NCBI GenBank assembly: GCA_964652565.1
Contig: CAZZEC010000058.1
Coordinates: forward strand, 1 to 32,527
Origin: JBCCTX01 sp964652565
GTDB lineage: Bacteria; Bacteroidota; Bacteroidia; J057
Direction: 5' to 3'
Length of the DNA: 32,527 nucleotides
Shown here in pieces: positions 32,474 to 32,527 of this stretch. The translations under genes and the position numbers were made by a program. Within the stretch, counting starts at the first letter, position 1, and the number at the start of each line of letters is the position of its first letter. The notes under the pieces are model-generated. The model saw only the letters and a program-made list of their open reading frames with translations, did not search any database and was not told the origin of the DNA.

Positions 32474-32527
32474 AGGGCAAACGCACTAAAATCATTAACA
32501 GCTGCTAGTCAGTAGCTCAAGTTGATT
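32474..32527 (-). mobile_element. Second copy of the MITE-like element (cut by window end)
   Basis: 54 bp identical at 52 positions to the reverse complement of 14018-14071, starting with the terminal repeat AGGGCAAACGCAC and including the palindromic core AGCTGCTAGTCAGTAGCT. The rest of the element, its other terminal repeat and any target duplication are beyond the window. It is in opposite orientation to the first copy and lies just past a terminator. Confidence 0.75.

Overview
The window looks like a draft chromosomal scaffold from a member of the Bacteroidota, probably a Saprospiria- or Cytophagia-like marine or environmental lineage (this rank is inferred). The evidence is type IX secretion (T9SS) C-terminal sorting tails on two surface proteins, GEVED and DUF4397 domains, an OstA-like protein, DUF4230, TIGR02757/DUF2400, low GC, almost no Shine-Dalgarno sequences, and several exact copies of the Bacteroidota -7 promoter element TANNTTTG. 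Three runs of exactly 100 N mark scaffold gaps. No rRNA, tRNA, CRISPR array, complete insertion sequence or prophage was found.

Layout. (1) 1-1697 is the 3' part of a secreted FnIII/GEVED protein with a T9SS tail. (2) 7770-1706 on the minus strand is a tightly packed run: small lipoprotein, two PAP2-type phosphatases, pyrG, tsaD, a DUF5675 protein and a TIGR02757 protein. A MarR regulator (7939-8385) lies upstream of it. (3) 8770-10437 (minus) encodes a CHAT-type cysteine protease domain fused to a kinase domain whose catalytic loop is degenerate. It is divergent from an OstA-like LPS-transport protein. (4) 12245-13848 (minus) is a patatin-like lipase with a VanX-like D,D-dipeptidase. Next come a 123-bp MITE-like element and an S24-type repressor. 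(5) 15380-18701 is a convergent pair, an ABC-F ATPase and an alanine:cation symporter. (6) 18881-22128 holds metF, moeA and moaC; the moeA-moaC intergenic region is long and structured. (7) 22371-25173 is a PstS-like binding lipoprotein plus a TPR protein (interrupted by a gap). (8) 25323-26852 is a divergent pair: a lipoprotein built only from the N-terminal domains of GH78 rhamnosidases, and a DUF4230 membrane protein. (9) 26969-32376 is one giant T9SS-exported protein with seven tandem units of about 233 residues (two DUF4397-like halves each). It is split only by a scaffold gap whose flanks overlap by exactly 55 bp. The window ends inside a second copy of the MITE-like element.

Functionally this is mostly chromosomal housekeeping (CTP synthesis, t6A tRNA modification, folate and molybdenum cofactor metabolism, envelope biogenesis) with surface-exposed repeat proteins at both ends. 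The most unusual items are the CHAT/pseudokinase fusion, the MITE-like family with an apparent target duplication, the DUF4397 array with evidence of recent internal homogenisation, the catalytic-domain-less GH78 lipoprotein, and the unexplained structured stretch upstream of moaC.
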